Shown: in pieces, positions 15,527 through 22,630 of the stretch
Numbering within the stretch: position 1 is the first letter of the stretch
How the letters are laid out: the number at the start of each line of letters is the position of its first letter
Made by a program: the position numbers and the translations under genes
The notes under the pieces: model-generated
The model's input: only the letters and a program-made list of their open reading frames with translations
What the model was told of the DNA's origin: nothing
Database searches by the model: none
NCBI RefSeq assembly: GCF_014486695.1
Contig: NZ_JACTAB010000004.1
Coordinates: 186,001-250,000, forward strand
Direction of reading: 5' to 3'
DNA: 64,000 bases
Origin: Flavobacterium buctense
Lineage (GTDB): Bacteria; Bacteroidota; Bacteroidia; Flavobacteriales; Flavobacteriaceae

Positions 15527-16176
15527 ATGCTTTTAATTTTTTCAAAACTCAATTGATTAAAATGTGTAATTACTATATCAGCTTGTGAATAATCCTGTAG
15601 TTTAGAATGAAAACTGTCATAGCCTACACAATAAATCCCAGCTGCTTTGGCTGCCAATATACCGTTGGTACTATCTTCAATAACAATACAATTTTCTACC
15701 GAAGTTTGAGCCAAAAATGCTGCGTGCTGAAAGATAGCCGGATGCGGTTTCGATCTAGGAAAGTCTTCTCCGGACACTTTATGGGTAAAATATTGGTCTA
15801 AATTAAATCGGTTGAAAATACGATTAATAGTCACTGTTGCTGAACTCGAAGCCAAAACCAATTGCATGCCATTACTATGCAATTCCTTGATTAAATCTTC
15901 TACGCCGTCTAACAAGTACAAGTCTTCTTTGTTGTCGAAAGCGTCATTGAATAAGTTACGCTTGGTTTGTACCAAAGTTTGCACGTCTTGTTCCAAATTA
16001 AATTCGGCTTTCAAACGCTCAAAGATATTCTTAGTCGAATTCCCCGTAAAGGAAGCATACATTTCGGGTGAAATATCGATGCCTAATTGTTTGAATTGCT
16101 GGTTGTATGCGTAATGGTGTACCGGTTCGGTATCTACAATTACACCATCCATGTCGAAAATTACGGTTTGTATCAT
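15511..16176 (-). CDS. HAD-superfamily phosphatase (beta-phosphoglucomutase-like, subfamily IA)
   Basis: At 221 residues it has the usual length of HAD-IA enzymes. Motif I FDMDGVIVDTEPVHHYAY gives the nucleophile and acid Asp near residues 8 and 10. The helical cap covers about residues 17-85. Motif II is LVLASSSA, motif III Lys is in GEDFPRSKPHPAIF, and motif IV IVIEDSTNGILAAKAAG gives metal-binding acids. The set is complete, so an active phosphatase or phosphomutase is expected. The substrate is probably a sugar phosphate by family. The gene stop codon sits within the palindromic terminator at 15501. It is downstream of tcdA on the same strand with a 24-bp gap, so the two are probably co-transcribed. 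Confidence 0.88.
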   Translation of the reverse strand: MIQTVIFDMDGVIVDTEPVHHYAYNQQFKQLGIDISPEMYASFTGNSTKNIFERLKAEFNLEQDVQTLVQTKRNLFNDAFDNKEDLYLLDGVEDLIKELHSNGMQLVLASSSATVTINRIFNRFNLDQYFTHKVSGEDFPRSKPHPAIFQHAAFLAQTSVENCIVIEDSTNGILAAKAAGIYCVGYDSFHSKLQDYSQADIVITHFNQLSFEKIKSIKKPV

Positions 16177-16200
16177 TTTTAAGTGGCTGAGTGCCTGAGT

Positions 16201-16923
16201 TTATTTTTGTTTTTTAATCAAATATCTTATAACGGTTTCTGCAGCGTGTAACCCAAAAAGGCACGGTATCCAGCTGTTGGTTCCGTAAAATGACTTTTTG
16301 TAGTTTTTGCCATCCGTCAATTTCACACTGCTTTCATCGGGCATTTCGGTGGAAAAAACGGCTTTGATGCCTTTGGATATCTTAGCCTCTTTCAAGCGTT
16401 TGCGCATATTTTTGGCCAATGGGCAATATTCGGTTCTACTAATGTCGCGCACTTTTACTTTACTCGCTTCATATTTTCCACCGGCACCCATACTACTGAT
16501 GACTTTTACTTTTTTGCGTTTGGAGGCAATCAATAAGTTTAGTTTAGGCGTGATACTGTCTATACAATCTAAAACATAATCAAATTCGGGTGTCACCAAT
16601 TCAAAAGCTCTTTCCGGTGAAAGGAATTCTTCCAATCGGATTAAGTTTAGTTCGGGGTTAATGTCCATTAGCCTATCGCCTACAACGTGCACTTTGGGCA
16701 TGCCTACGGTCGAATGTAAAGCCGGTAATTGTCGGTTTACATTGGTAATATCAACCACATCACCATCCACGATAGTCATATTGCCTACACCGGCACGCGC
16801 CAGGAACTCAGCAGCAAACGAGCCTACGCCACCCAGTCCTACGACCAATACATTGGCATTCTTTAAATTGTTTAATCCTTCTTCTTTAAATAAAAGCGCT
16901 GCTCTTTCTTGCCACTTAGCCAT
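16201..16923 (-). CDS. tcdA: tRNA threonylcarbamoyladenosine dehydratase (TcdA/CsdL)
   Basis: This 240-residue member of the ThiF/E1-like family has an ATP-binding loop VVGLGGVGSFAAEFLARAGVG near residues 27-47. TIVDGDVVDITNVNRQL follows, with the conserved Asp, Asn and Arg of adenylation. VLDCIDSITPKL near 137-148 is the usual second nucleotide-site segment. SSMGAGGKYEASKV and the C-terminal GTNSWIPCLFGLHAAETVI are specific to TcdA rather than MoeB or ThiF. The enzyme cyclises t6A at position 37 of ANN-decoding tRNAs to ct6A using ATP. No CXXC zinc pairs are seen, as expected for TcdA. It is first in a two-gene minus operon with the HAD gene. Confidence 0.9.
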   Translation of the reverse strand: MAKWQERAALLFKEEGLNNLKNANVLVVGLGGVGSFAAEFLARAGVGNMTIVDGDVVDITNVNRQLPALHSTVGMPKVHVVGDRLMDINPELNLIRLEEFLSPERAFELVTPEFDYVLDCIDSITPKLNLLIASKRKKVKVISSMGAGGKYEASKVKVRDISRTEYCPLAKNMRKRLKEAKISKGIKAVFSTEMPDESSVKLTDGKNYKKSFYGTNSWIPCLFGLHAAETVIRYLIKKQK

Positions 16924-16940
16924 TTCAATTACAAATTGAG

Positions 16941-16956
16941 AATTACGAATTACGAA
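16941..16956 (+). repeat. Left arm of inverted repeat bounding the cassette region
   Basis: AATTACGAATTACGAA here is the exact reverse complement of 20263-20278. Extended outward, the arms match at 23 of 24 positions. The two arms lie 3.3 kb apart and enclose the orphan gene array. Confidence 0.7.
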
Positions 16957-17049
16957 CCAAGGCTTAAGCCGACAGGAACGATGTTAATTATAATTTTAAA
17001 GGTGCAAAAATAAGCAAAAAGGAATAGGAATTTGTAAAGTTTTATGGTT

Positions 17050-17104
17050 GCACGCTTACTGCACTTTTATTGGGCGTTTATAGGACGTTAATAGGACGCA
17101 GTAA
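17050..17104 (+). repeat. Five degenerate 11-bp tandem units
   Basis: Successive 11-base blocks are GCACGCTTACT, GCACTTTTATT, GGGCGTTTATA, GGACGTTAATA and GGACGCAGTAA. Each begins with GCAC, GGGC or GGAC, so the phase is exactly 11 bp, close to one helical turn. Confidence 0.6.
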
Positions 17105-17118
17105 CTTTTTAAAAGGCC

Positions 17119-17324
17119 TTGCATAACCTTCCCATGGCTTATCTATGGTTTATTAGCGCTCAAAATTGGTGTTCACAAGCACATTTATAAGAATTTTATG
17201 TTAATAACTTGATTTAAATTCCCTATTGATGGGGATTGGTTGGTGGGAAGAAATTTGGTAGATTTGAGAAGAACAAATCTATTAAGGTAATAATTTATAA
17301 TACTTATTAGAAAGTTATAGGCAA
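17119..17324 (+). repeat. Possible leading attC-like element (weak)
   Basis: TTGCATAACCTT at 17119 can pair with AAAGTTATAGGCAA at 17311-17324, resembling the outer arms of the attC-like repeats that follow. At about 206 bp it is longer than usual attC sites (57-141 bp), and the inner arms do not clearly match, so this one is weak. Confidence 0.3.
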
Positions 17325-17348
17325 CCCACAAAAAAAGTGAATAAAATC

Positions 17349-18032
17349 ATGAAACTATATCTATTAATTCTATTCATAACATTTACAGTAAAAAGTGAAG
17401 CGCAAACTGAATTTGAATCCTTTCTTAAGTATGCAAAAAAAATAAATTTGCCTTATTCATCAATCTCAGAAAGTGATGATTTAGAAAAGACAAAAAAAGT
17501 TTTACATGCATCAGATAGTCTATTCATTATAACAAAGCTTAATAGAAAAGAACCTAAAGCTGTAAATCTATATGGAAATTCTCCTTTTGGTCAAATAGAT
17601 TGTGAAGAAACAATCAGCAACATGGGGCAAACTGAGATAAATGACTGTTTAAAAATTTCTGAAATGAAGGAGATTGCAATTCTATCTTACATTAAAATTA
17701 ATAACAATCATTATTTGTTACATTTAGAATTAACTAAAAAAGGGGAATTTGGGGAATCCAAAGGCATTTTAGTTAGCATGAATGAAAATGGTGATGTTAT
17801 GGATTGGTTATTCTCAAACGGTAGTGCCAACAGTGGTAATCCAAATGGAAATGTACGAAGAGATTTTACTGTTCAAAAGGATTTCACTTTAGATATTGAT
17901 GAAACATCTTGGGGTAACAATAATGTTTCATATGCATTTAACGCAAATTATGAAATAATTAATTATTCAATAGAAAATAGTGATTTCATAGTTGGTGAAT
18001 TTAATTTGAAAAACTTAACTGTCAAATATTAA
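17349..18032 (+). CDS. Orphan secreted protein, cassette 1
   Basis: I choose ATG 17349 (MKLYLLILFITFTVKSEAQ), which starts directly with a signal peptide; a GTG at 17337 would add four residues. The product has 227 residues. The signal is cleaved near residue 19. The mature protein is low in GC and rich in N, K and S, and it contains NSPFGQIDCEE and SNGSANSGNPNGNVRRDF. No family is recognised. It is the first of four same-direction orphan genes lying between attC-like repeats. The repeat at 18051 begins 18 bases after its stop, as expected for a gene cassette. Confidence 0.7.
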   Translation: MKLYLLILFITFTVKSEAQTEFESFLKYAKKINLPYSSISESDDLEKTKKVLHASDSLFIITKLNRKEPKAVNLYGNSPFGQIDCEETISNMGQTEINDCLKISEMKEIAILSYIKINNNHYLLHLELTKKGEFGESKGILVSMNENGDVMDWLFSNGSANSGNPNGNVRRDFTVQKDFTLDIDETSWGNNNVSYAFNANYEIINYSIENSDFIVGEFNLKNLTVKY

Positions 18033-18050
18033 AGAATATCAGGTAAGGCA

Positions 18051-18187
18051 GCCTATAACAGCAGTTTGTAACTACTGCGCGCTTGGGCTTGTCCCGAATT
18101 TTCTCCGAAAATTCAAAAAGGAGTTTTATATTTGGAATCAACAGTAATAAATCATCGCAGCAGTTACAAGCTGCAAGACGTTATGCG
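18051..18187 (+). repeat. attC-like recombination repeat 1
   Basis: The 5' end GCCTATAACAGCAGTTTG and the 3' end AGCTGCAAGACGTTATGCG are complementary with bulges. The pairs include CTATAAC with GTTATGC, and TTGTAACTACTGCG with CGCAGCAGTTACAA. This is the R''-L''/L'-R' layout of integron attC sites, about 137 bp long. The centre carries TATATTTG at 18127. The first 45 bases are close to those of repeat 4 at 20041. Confidence 0.6.
18127..18134 (+). promoter_or_regulatory. TATATTTG box within attC-like repeat 1
   Basis: This is an exact TAnnTTTG match in the central part of the repeat, upstream of the cassette 2 start (18210). The shared block TTATATTTGGAA also occurs in repeat 3. No clear -33 TTTG is present at the usual spacing, so promoter activity is inferred. 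Confidence 0.45.
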
Positions 18188-18209
18188 TCAGTGTAAAAAA
18201 CCTATCCAA

Positions 18210-18854
18210 ATGAGAACATTATCAATTTTATTAATCTTTTACTTTTGCATATCTTGCAGTAAGAATGATTCGAAAACAGTTGAAAAATTTAATGGTTCTG
18301 AAAAGATTGACAAAACAGTTAATGACAATAAAATTAAAGATAATAGTCTGGAAATAAAAGTTTATCAAAATGAAGTAATGAAAGAAGAAGACATTCTTTT
18401 TAATGGTAAGTTTAAAAGATATTTCTCTTTAACCGAATTTTTAAACGTACTTGGGAAAGCCGACAGTATTAAATTAATGTCGGAATTAGAACCATGTTCA
18501 TATATTTTTGAAAATGAAGATGGAAGTAAAGATACAGACGATAAATATCTTTACAAAAATGGTTCGCGATATGAAAACAACAAAGAAAAAGTTGCTGTTG
18601 ATGAATTCAGATTCACCAAAAATAATTTCATTTCTTACAGAGGAAAGAAGCTAAATTCATCTACAACCATAAATGATCTAAAAAAACTCTTCCCAAAAGC
18701 AATTAAAAACATCAAAACTATTGATGTTCATGATGAAGGAAATCTCCAAGTCATTCAGTTGAGAGAAGATGAAAACAATGTTTCTGATGGACATGTAAAT
18801 ATGTTTATTAAAAGTGGAAAATTATATTTTATACATTGGTGGTTTCCTTGTTAA
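18210..18854 (+). CDS. Orphan lipoprotein, cassette 2
   Basis: The open frame extends upstream to 18132, but that part lies inside the attC-like repeat. ATG 18210 starts a clean lipoprotein signal (MRTLSILLIFYFCISC, anchor Cys at residue 16), giving 214 residues. The mature protein is N/K/E/D-rich. It includes a strongly charged ENEDGSKDTDDKYLY segment and ends in KLYFIHWWFPC with a terminal Cys. No family is recognised. Mobile cassettes often carry such exported proteins of unknown role. The half repeat at 18864 begins 10 bases after the stop. Confidence 0.7.
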   Translation: MRTLSILLIFYFCISCSKNDSKTVEKFNGSEKIDKTVNDNKIKDNSLEIKVYQNEVMKEEDILFNGKFKRYFSLTEFLNVLGKADSIKLMSELEPCSYIFENEDGSKDTDDKYLYKNGSRYENNKEKVAVDEFRFTKNNFISYRGKKLNSSTTINDLKKLFPKAIKNIKTIDVHDEGNLQVIQLREDENNVSDGHVNMFIKSGKLYFIHWWFPC

Positions 18855-18863
18855 AACACCGAA

Positions 18864-18889
18864 CGCATAACAGCCGTTAGCAGTAATTG
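18864..18889 (+). repeat. attC-like repeat 2 (5' half only)
   Basis: CGCATAACAGCCGTTAGCAG matches the left arms of repeats 1 and 4, but no GTTATGC right arm or central box follows before the next gene at 18922. It looks truncated. Confidence 0.5.
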
Positions 18890-18921
18890 TTTAGAAACTT
18901 CCGCTAAACCAATCATAAATC

Positions 18922-19383
18922 ATGAAACAAAAAAAATATAACATCAATATCATCTCAAGAAGTAGATTAATATTTGTTATGGTTTTGATATTATGTTCAA
19001 GCACAATAATTATCAAAGATTATACTCCGAGAATTGACAATATATTCCTTTCAGTATTACAATTTATCTTAATTTATGCAACATCTTTTTTTATTGCAAG
19101 CCTTATCGCAACGGCAAAAATAAAAGTCATTCTAGCAGACGAAGGAATAATTCACATCTGGAAACGTAAATTCCTCTTAAGTTTTGAAAAGGATATAAAA
19201 ATTCCTTGGAATAATGTTGACAATTATAGATTTGAAAGTGACAGAACTTGTGATAGCATAATTATCAACCTTACAAACAAAACAAAATATAAAATTGACA
19301 AGCTAAATATTTTGCCGATAAATGATGATTTTAAGAAACTTGAAAATGAGTTTTTAAAGCTTAATGGAAAGAACAGTAAGTAA
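18922..19383 (+). CDS. Orphan membrane protein, cassette 3
   Basis: This 153-residue protein has two hydrophobic helices near residues 13-30 and 40-65. A cytosolic C-terminal part of about 85 residues follows, with alternating strands (IIHIWKRKFLLSF, IPWNNVDNYRFES) and a final helix. The pattern resembles small PH-like (bPH) membrane proteins, but I cannot confirm this from sequence. It is lysine- and isoleucine-rich and very AT-rich. It lies between a truncated and an intact attC-like repeat, in the same orientation as the other cassette genes. Confidence 0.65.
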   Translation: MKQKKYNINIISRSRLIFVMVLILCSSTIIIKDYTPRIDNIFLSVLQFILIYATSFFIASLIATAKIKVILADEGIIHIWKRKFLLSFEKDIKIPWNNVDNYRFESDRTCDSIIINLTNKTKYKIDKLNILPINDDFKKLENEFLKLNGKNSK

Positions 19384-19391
19384 ACAACTAC

Positions 19392-19524
19392 TGCTTACAG
19401 CGGTTTGTAATAATGGCTGGTTTTGGTCGTGTCAGAAATGTCTCGGCTGACTGAAATTTTAGTTATATTTGGAAACGCAAGTGAATGAGGAACGCCACAA
19501 TCACAATCCGCGAAACGTTATGCA
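19392..19524 (+). repeat. attC-like recombination repeat 3
   Basis: The left arm TGCTTACAGCGGTTTGTAAT (8 bases after the stop of cassette 3) pairs with the right arm ending CCGCGAAACGTTATGCA. The inner arms GCGGTTTGTAATAATGGC and the complement of GCCACAATCACAATCCGC match with few changes. The element is about 133 bp. It carries CTGAAATTTTAGTTATATTTGG in its centre. Confidence 0.65.
19464..19471 (+). promoter_or_regulatory. TATATTTG box within attC-like repeat 3
   Basis: This is an exact TAnnTTTG box in the same central location as in repeat 1, in the context TTATATTTGGAA shared by both. It would drive cassette 4, whose ATG is at 19597. Confidence 0.45.
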
Positions 19525-19596
19525 CCAATTTCGACTCTCACTTTTCAAAGACGAATAAAAAATTTAGAAATTTCCGTTTACTTAAAAACATTCACA

Positions 19597-20022
19597 ATGG
19601 AAAAATATAGTATTAAAGCAATTACAGCTTTTAGCCTTATAATCTTTATTGTTTCGTGTGACAGACCTGTTTGCAAAAACACAAATATCATATTTGAAAA
19701 ATTTACTCCAGAAACAAAAGAATATAAAGATGAATTAATTAAACAGATAGAAAAAGTTGACAAAACTAAACTAACATATTGGATGAAAAGTTATCATGAA
19801 AATGATAATTCTCAATCTATAAATGTTAACATTCAAGGTGACAGTTTATGCGCTGTAATTGTATTGAAAATAGCTTCATCTAAAAACGGAATCGAAGGAA
19901 TTCTTAAAAATAAAGGTAACGGTTATATTGGAGCCGAATTAAAAAACCTAAAGTTTGAAATTGAAAAAGATAGCGCGTCAACAGAATTTATTTTTGAAGA
20001 AATTAGTGGAATTATTGACTAA
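19597..20022 (+). CDS. Orphan lipoprotein, cassette 4
   Basis: This 141-residue protein has a lipoprotein signal (MEKYSIKAITAFSLIIFIVSC, anchor Cys near residue 21). The mature part is short and K/E/N-rich, ends in strand-like repeats (IKNKGNGYIGAELKNLKFE), and has no recognised family. A second Cys is close behind the anchor (DRPVCKN). The next repeat begins 18 bases after the stop. It is the last of the four orphan genes in the array. Confidence 0.7.
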   Translation: MEKYSIKAITAFSLIIFIVSCDRPVCKNTNIIFEKFTPETKEYKDELIKQIEKVDKTKLTYWMKSYHENDNSQSINVNIQGDSLCAVIVLKIASSKNGIEGILKNKGNGYIGAELKNLKFEIEKDSASTEFIFEEISGIID

Positions 20023-20040
20023 AAAAAACGGTGCATAACA

Positions 20041-20200
20041 GCCGTTTGAAACTACTGTGCGCTTGGACTTACTCCGGATTTTAACTCTGAATCAAAAGCA
20101 AAACACAAAATATCTTTCCTTGAAAAAAAGTGTAGCAAAAAAACAGTAGCAAAATAAAATGCTACAAAAAAATTGCTGCAAGGTTATTTAAGCATGATAA
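20041..20200 (+). repeat. attC-like recombination repeat 4 (expanded 3' half)
   Basis: GTGCATAACAGCCGTTTGAA and the next 30 bases closely follow repeat 1 (ACTACTGxGCGCTTGGxCTT). The right end TTGCTGCAAGGTTAT recalls AGCTGCAAGACGTTATG of repeat 1, but the terminal GTTATGC is changed to GTTATTT. The centre is A-rich, with GTAGC/GCTAC hairpins and TATCTTTC at 20121. This repeat marks the distal end of the array. Confidence 0.55.
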
Positions 20201-20262
20201 CTGATGATTTGATTAACCAAAAAAACAGATTCAAAAGTAATCTCAGTGTAACCACTTCCAAA

Positions 20263-20278
20263 TTCGTAATTCGTAATT
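20263..20278 (-). repeat. Right arm of inverted repeat bounding the cassette region
   Basis: TTCGTAATTCGTAATT is the exact reverse complement of 16941-16956. The match continues as TCAATT after one mismatch. Confidence 0.7.
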
Positions 20279-20343
20279 TTCAATTCCCATTTTTGCCAAT
20301 CATGTAAAAATTAAAACTATATTTAATCTCTAAAAAATACAAA

Positions 20344-20775
20344 ATGGCAAAAATAAACCCTCACCTCCTTTTCAAAGGCAATACAGAAGCAGCTTTTGGT
20401 TTTTACCAATCGGTTTTTGGTGGCGAATTTACCACGCTGATGCGCATGAAAGATTTACCCGGTGATCCTGACAATCCACTTCCAGAAAGCGTGGCCAACA
20501 AAATAGTATTCATTGCCTTGCCCATAGGAAATTCAGATTCACTTATAGGCAGTGATGTAGGAGAACAATTTATGGATGAAGAACTGGTAACCGGCAACCG
20601 ATATACCATTTCCATAACTGCCGAAAGCAGAGAAGAAGCCAATAAACTGTACAACGGTCTATCTGCCGGCGGAATAATAGAAATGCCTATGGATGACAGT
20701 CCGTTAGGTTCCTGTTTTGCTATGTTTGCCGATCAATTCGGTATTCAGTGGATGCTAAGTTTTGATCCTAAATAG
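20344..20775 (+). CDS. VOC family protein, PhnB-like
   Basis: This 143-residue protein belongs to the vicinal oxygen chelate/glyoxalase superfamily. The N-terminal PHLLFKGNTEAAFGFYQSVFGG and the C-terminal GSCFAMFADQFGIQWMLSF are the paired beta-alpha-beta-beta-beta units of PhnB-type proteins. Such proteins are cytosolic, often dimeric, and their substrates are mostly unknown. It starts just outside the orphan array and so marks the return to core chromosome. It converges with the cyclase gene at 20780 only 4 bp away, with no separate terminator seen between them. Confidence 0.88.
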   Translation: MAKINPHLLFKGNTEAAFGFYQSVFGGEFTTLMRMKDLPGDPDNPLPESVANKIVFIALPIGNSDSLIGSDVGEQFMDEELVTGNRYTISITAESREEANKLYNGLSAGGIIEMPMDDSPLGSCFAMFADQFGIQWMLSFDPK

Positions 20776-20779
20776 CAGT

Positions 20780-22630
20780 TTATTTTGGCCCATTGACAAA
20801 GTACATTTTCATCATGCCTTTGTGCTTTACTTCTATTTCGCCGCGATACTCGCAGTGAAATTGGTCTTTGATGAGCTCATAAGTATACTCAGAAACATTA
20901 ATTCTTCCTGGTTCAGAGCAGGATTCCATACGCGAAGCAATATTCACGGCATCGCCCCAAATGTCGTAGGCAAACTTCTTGCTACCCACAACTCCGGCTA
21001 CAATAGGTCCGGAATTGATTCCGATGCGAATTTCAAAACGGGTTTGGTCTTGGGTTTGCATGGCTAACGATTCTTTTACAAACTCGGCTATTTCTATGGC
21101 GGCCAATACCATTTTATGCGCATGGTCAGTAGTTTCAAAAGGCAATCCTGCCGCGCACATATACGAATCTCCTACGGTTTTAATTTTCTCTAAATCGTAC
21201 TTCTCCATTATAGTATCAAACTTAGAGAAGTAATAATCCACACTTTCTACCAATTTCTCCGGCGATAAGTCTTTGGCATAATCGGTAAAGCCTTTAAAAT
21301 CGGTAAACAATACAGTCACCGATTCAAATTTCTTAGCCGCTACTTTACCGCTTTGTTTTAATTCCTGAGCCGTTTCTTCGGGTAGAATATTGAGTAATAA
21401 AGTATCCGAGCGGTTCTTTTCTTCTTCGATAATGGCTTTGGTTTTCTGTATAAACTTATTGCGTCGGTACAAGCCAAACGCCAAGAAAATAATGAACAAT
21501 AAAGTACTGGCTGTGACATAAATAAGATTGCGTTGCCGTTTTACTCTTAACTGCTGAATCTCTTTGTCTTTTTTCAACAGGTTTACTTGTACTTGCTTTT
21601 GCGATACTTCATAATTGGTACGTAAATCCGCTATCTTTTGCACCGATTCGAGATTGGTCACACTATCGCGGTAAGTAATGTGGTCTTTGTAATGTTTTAA
21701 AGATTCGGCTGTATTGCCCACCTTTTCATAAAGTTGGGAAAGTTTTAAATTGGAGGTGCTCACTTGGTCTTTCAGTCCGTATTTTTGAGCCAAGTCCAAA
21801 CTTCTTTTGGCATAACTCAGTGCTGTCTTGGTATCGTTTTGTTTCACATAAATATCCGACATGTGAATCAGGTAATCGGAAATGGCGTAATAATCTTTTA
21901 AGTCTTCCAAAATGACAATGGCCTTGCGCATGTTTTCCATAGCCAAGTTATTCTTGCCTTGTTCGGCATATACCATTCCTATATTGCCCAAGCTGTAGGC
22001 AAACCCTATGATGTAATCATTCTTTTTAAAAATCGCCCCCGATTCGTTAAAATACTGCAAGGCAACCTTGTATTGTTTTGTTTTAAAATATTGGTCACCG
22101 GCATTGATTAAAGCACTGGCCAAGACTATGGCGTTATCCGTTGTCCTCAATATTCTAACGGCTTTATTATAATAAATTTCAGCATTTTTAGTATTACCCA
22201 TTACCGAATAGACATCGGCTATAGCCGAATATGCAGTACCTAAACCAGGAGTATAATTTGCTTTTTCTGCCGCATTTGTACTTTTAAAAAAAGCTGACAA
22301 TGCAACGTCTAAATCTCCGGCAAGTCTTAGCTTGTTTCCTTTTTGATAATACCCGCGGTGCAAGTATAGATAGTTCTTTTCTGCTTTTGAAAGCGCAATA
22401 AGTTCATCAGCATACTTCATCCCCAGTGCTGAATTGTTGACTTCATTAAAAGACAAATTTCTAAGCAATTCCATTTTTTCGGAACTACTTAGAGATTTAC
22501 CGTTTGTATAAATTTTTCTCAAACTGTCTGCTACTCTCTGTTCTTGAGCCAAGGCAGTTGGCGGTAGAAAAAACAGAAAGCATAAAACAGTAGAGCATTT
22601 AAAATGATATTTTAAAATGTTCCATTTCAT
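20780..22630 (-). CDS. TPR-containing class III adenylate cyclase
   Basis: The protein has 616 residues. A signal peptide (cut near LAQEQ, residue 29) is followed by TPR repeats (about 45-340), a coiled-coil, a helix at about 370-388, another coiled-coil and a cytoplasmic class III cyclase domain (about 430-610). Metal-binding Asp residues are in VLFTDFKGFT and KTVGDSYM. The purine-selecting pair is Lys (LEKIKTVGD) and Asp (YDIWGDAVNIASRM), which points to ATP rather than GTP. The transition-state Arg is in NIASRMES. The external TPR region probably senses a protein or ligand and passes the signal to the cyclase. Its ATG abuts the stop of the upstream gene, so the two are co-translated. Confidence 0.9.
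   Translation of the reverse strand: MKWNILKYHFKCSTVLCFLFFLPPTALAQEQRVADSLRKIYTNGKSLSSSEKMELLRNLSFNEVNNSALGMKYADELIALSKAEKNYLYLHRGYYQKGNKLRLAGDLDVALSAFFKSTNAAEKANYTPGLGTAYSAIADVYSVMGNTKNAEIYYNKAVRILRTTDNAIVLASALINAGDQYFKTKQYKVALQYFNESGAIFKKNDYIIGFAYSLGNIGMVYAEQGKNNLAMENMRKAIVILEDLKDYYAISDYLIHMSDIYVKQNDTKTALSYAKRSLDLAQKYGLKDQVSTSNLKLSQLYEKVGNTAESLKHYKDHITYRDSVTNLESVQKIADLRTNYEVSQKQVQVNLLKKDKEIQQLRVKRQRNLIYVTASTLLFIIFLAFGLYRRNKFIQKTKAIIEEEKNRSDTLLLNILPEETAQELKQSGKVAAKKFESVTVLFTDFKGFTDYAKDLSPEKLVESVDYYFSKFDTIMEKYDLEKIKTVGDSYMCAAGLPFETTDHAHKMVLAAIEIAEFVKESLAMQTQDQTRFEIRIGINSGPIVAGVVGSKKFAYDIWGDAVNIASRMESCSEPGRINVSEYTYELIKDQFHCEYRGEIEVKHKGMMKMYFVNGPK

Larger units (their letters stand above)
16957..17348. 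other. Gene-free stretch with 11-bp repeats and possible degenerate attC
   Basis: No convincing open frame is seen. The stretch holds five degenerate 11-bp units at 17050-17104. TTGCATAACC at 17119 and its partial complement AAAGTTATAGGCAA at 17311 look like the outer arms of a long attC-like element leading the cassette array. Confidence 0.5.
20023..20343. other. Gene-free stretch after cassette 4
   Basis: It holds attC-like repeat 4 and then the right arm of the bounding inverted repeat at 20263. The remaining 60 bases before the VOC gene are plain AT-rich sequence, and no open frame of note was seen. Confidence 0.6.

Noticed and set aside
18132..18209. Upstream extension of the cassette 2 gene
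   Set aside because: The extension overlaps the attC-like repeat and would bury the lipoprotein signal; the ATG at 18210 fits far better.
18051..20200. Repeats as a CRISPR array
   Set aside because: Repeats are 130-160 bp, few, divergent and separated by whole genes; no cas genes are present.
16924..20343. Accessory region as a prophage or insertion sequence
   Set aside because: No transposase, integrase or phage structural gene is seen and the orphan products look exported or membrane-bound.
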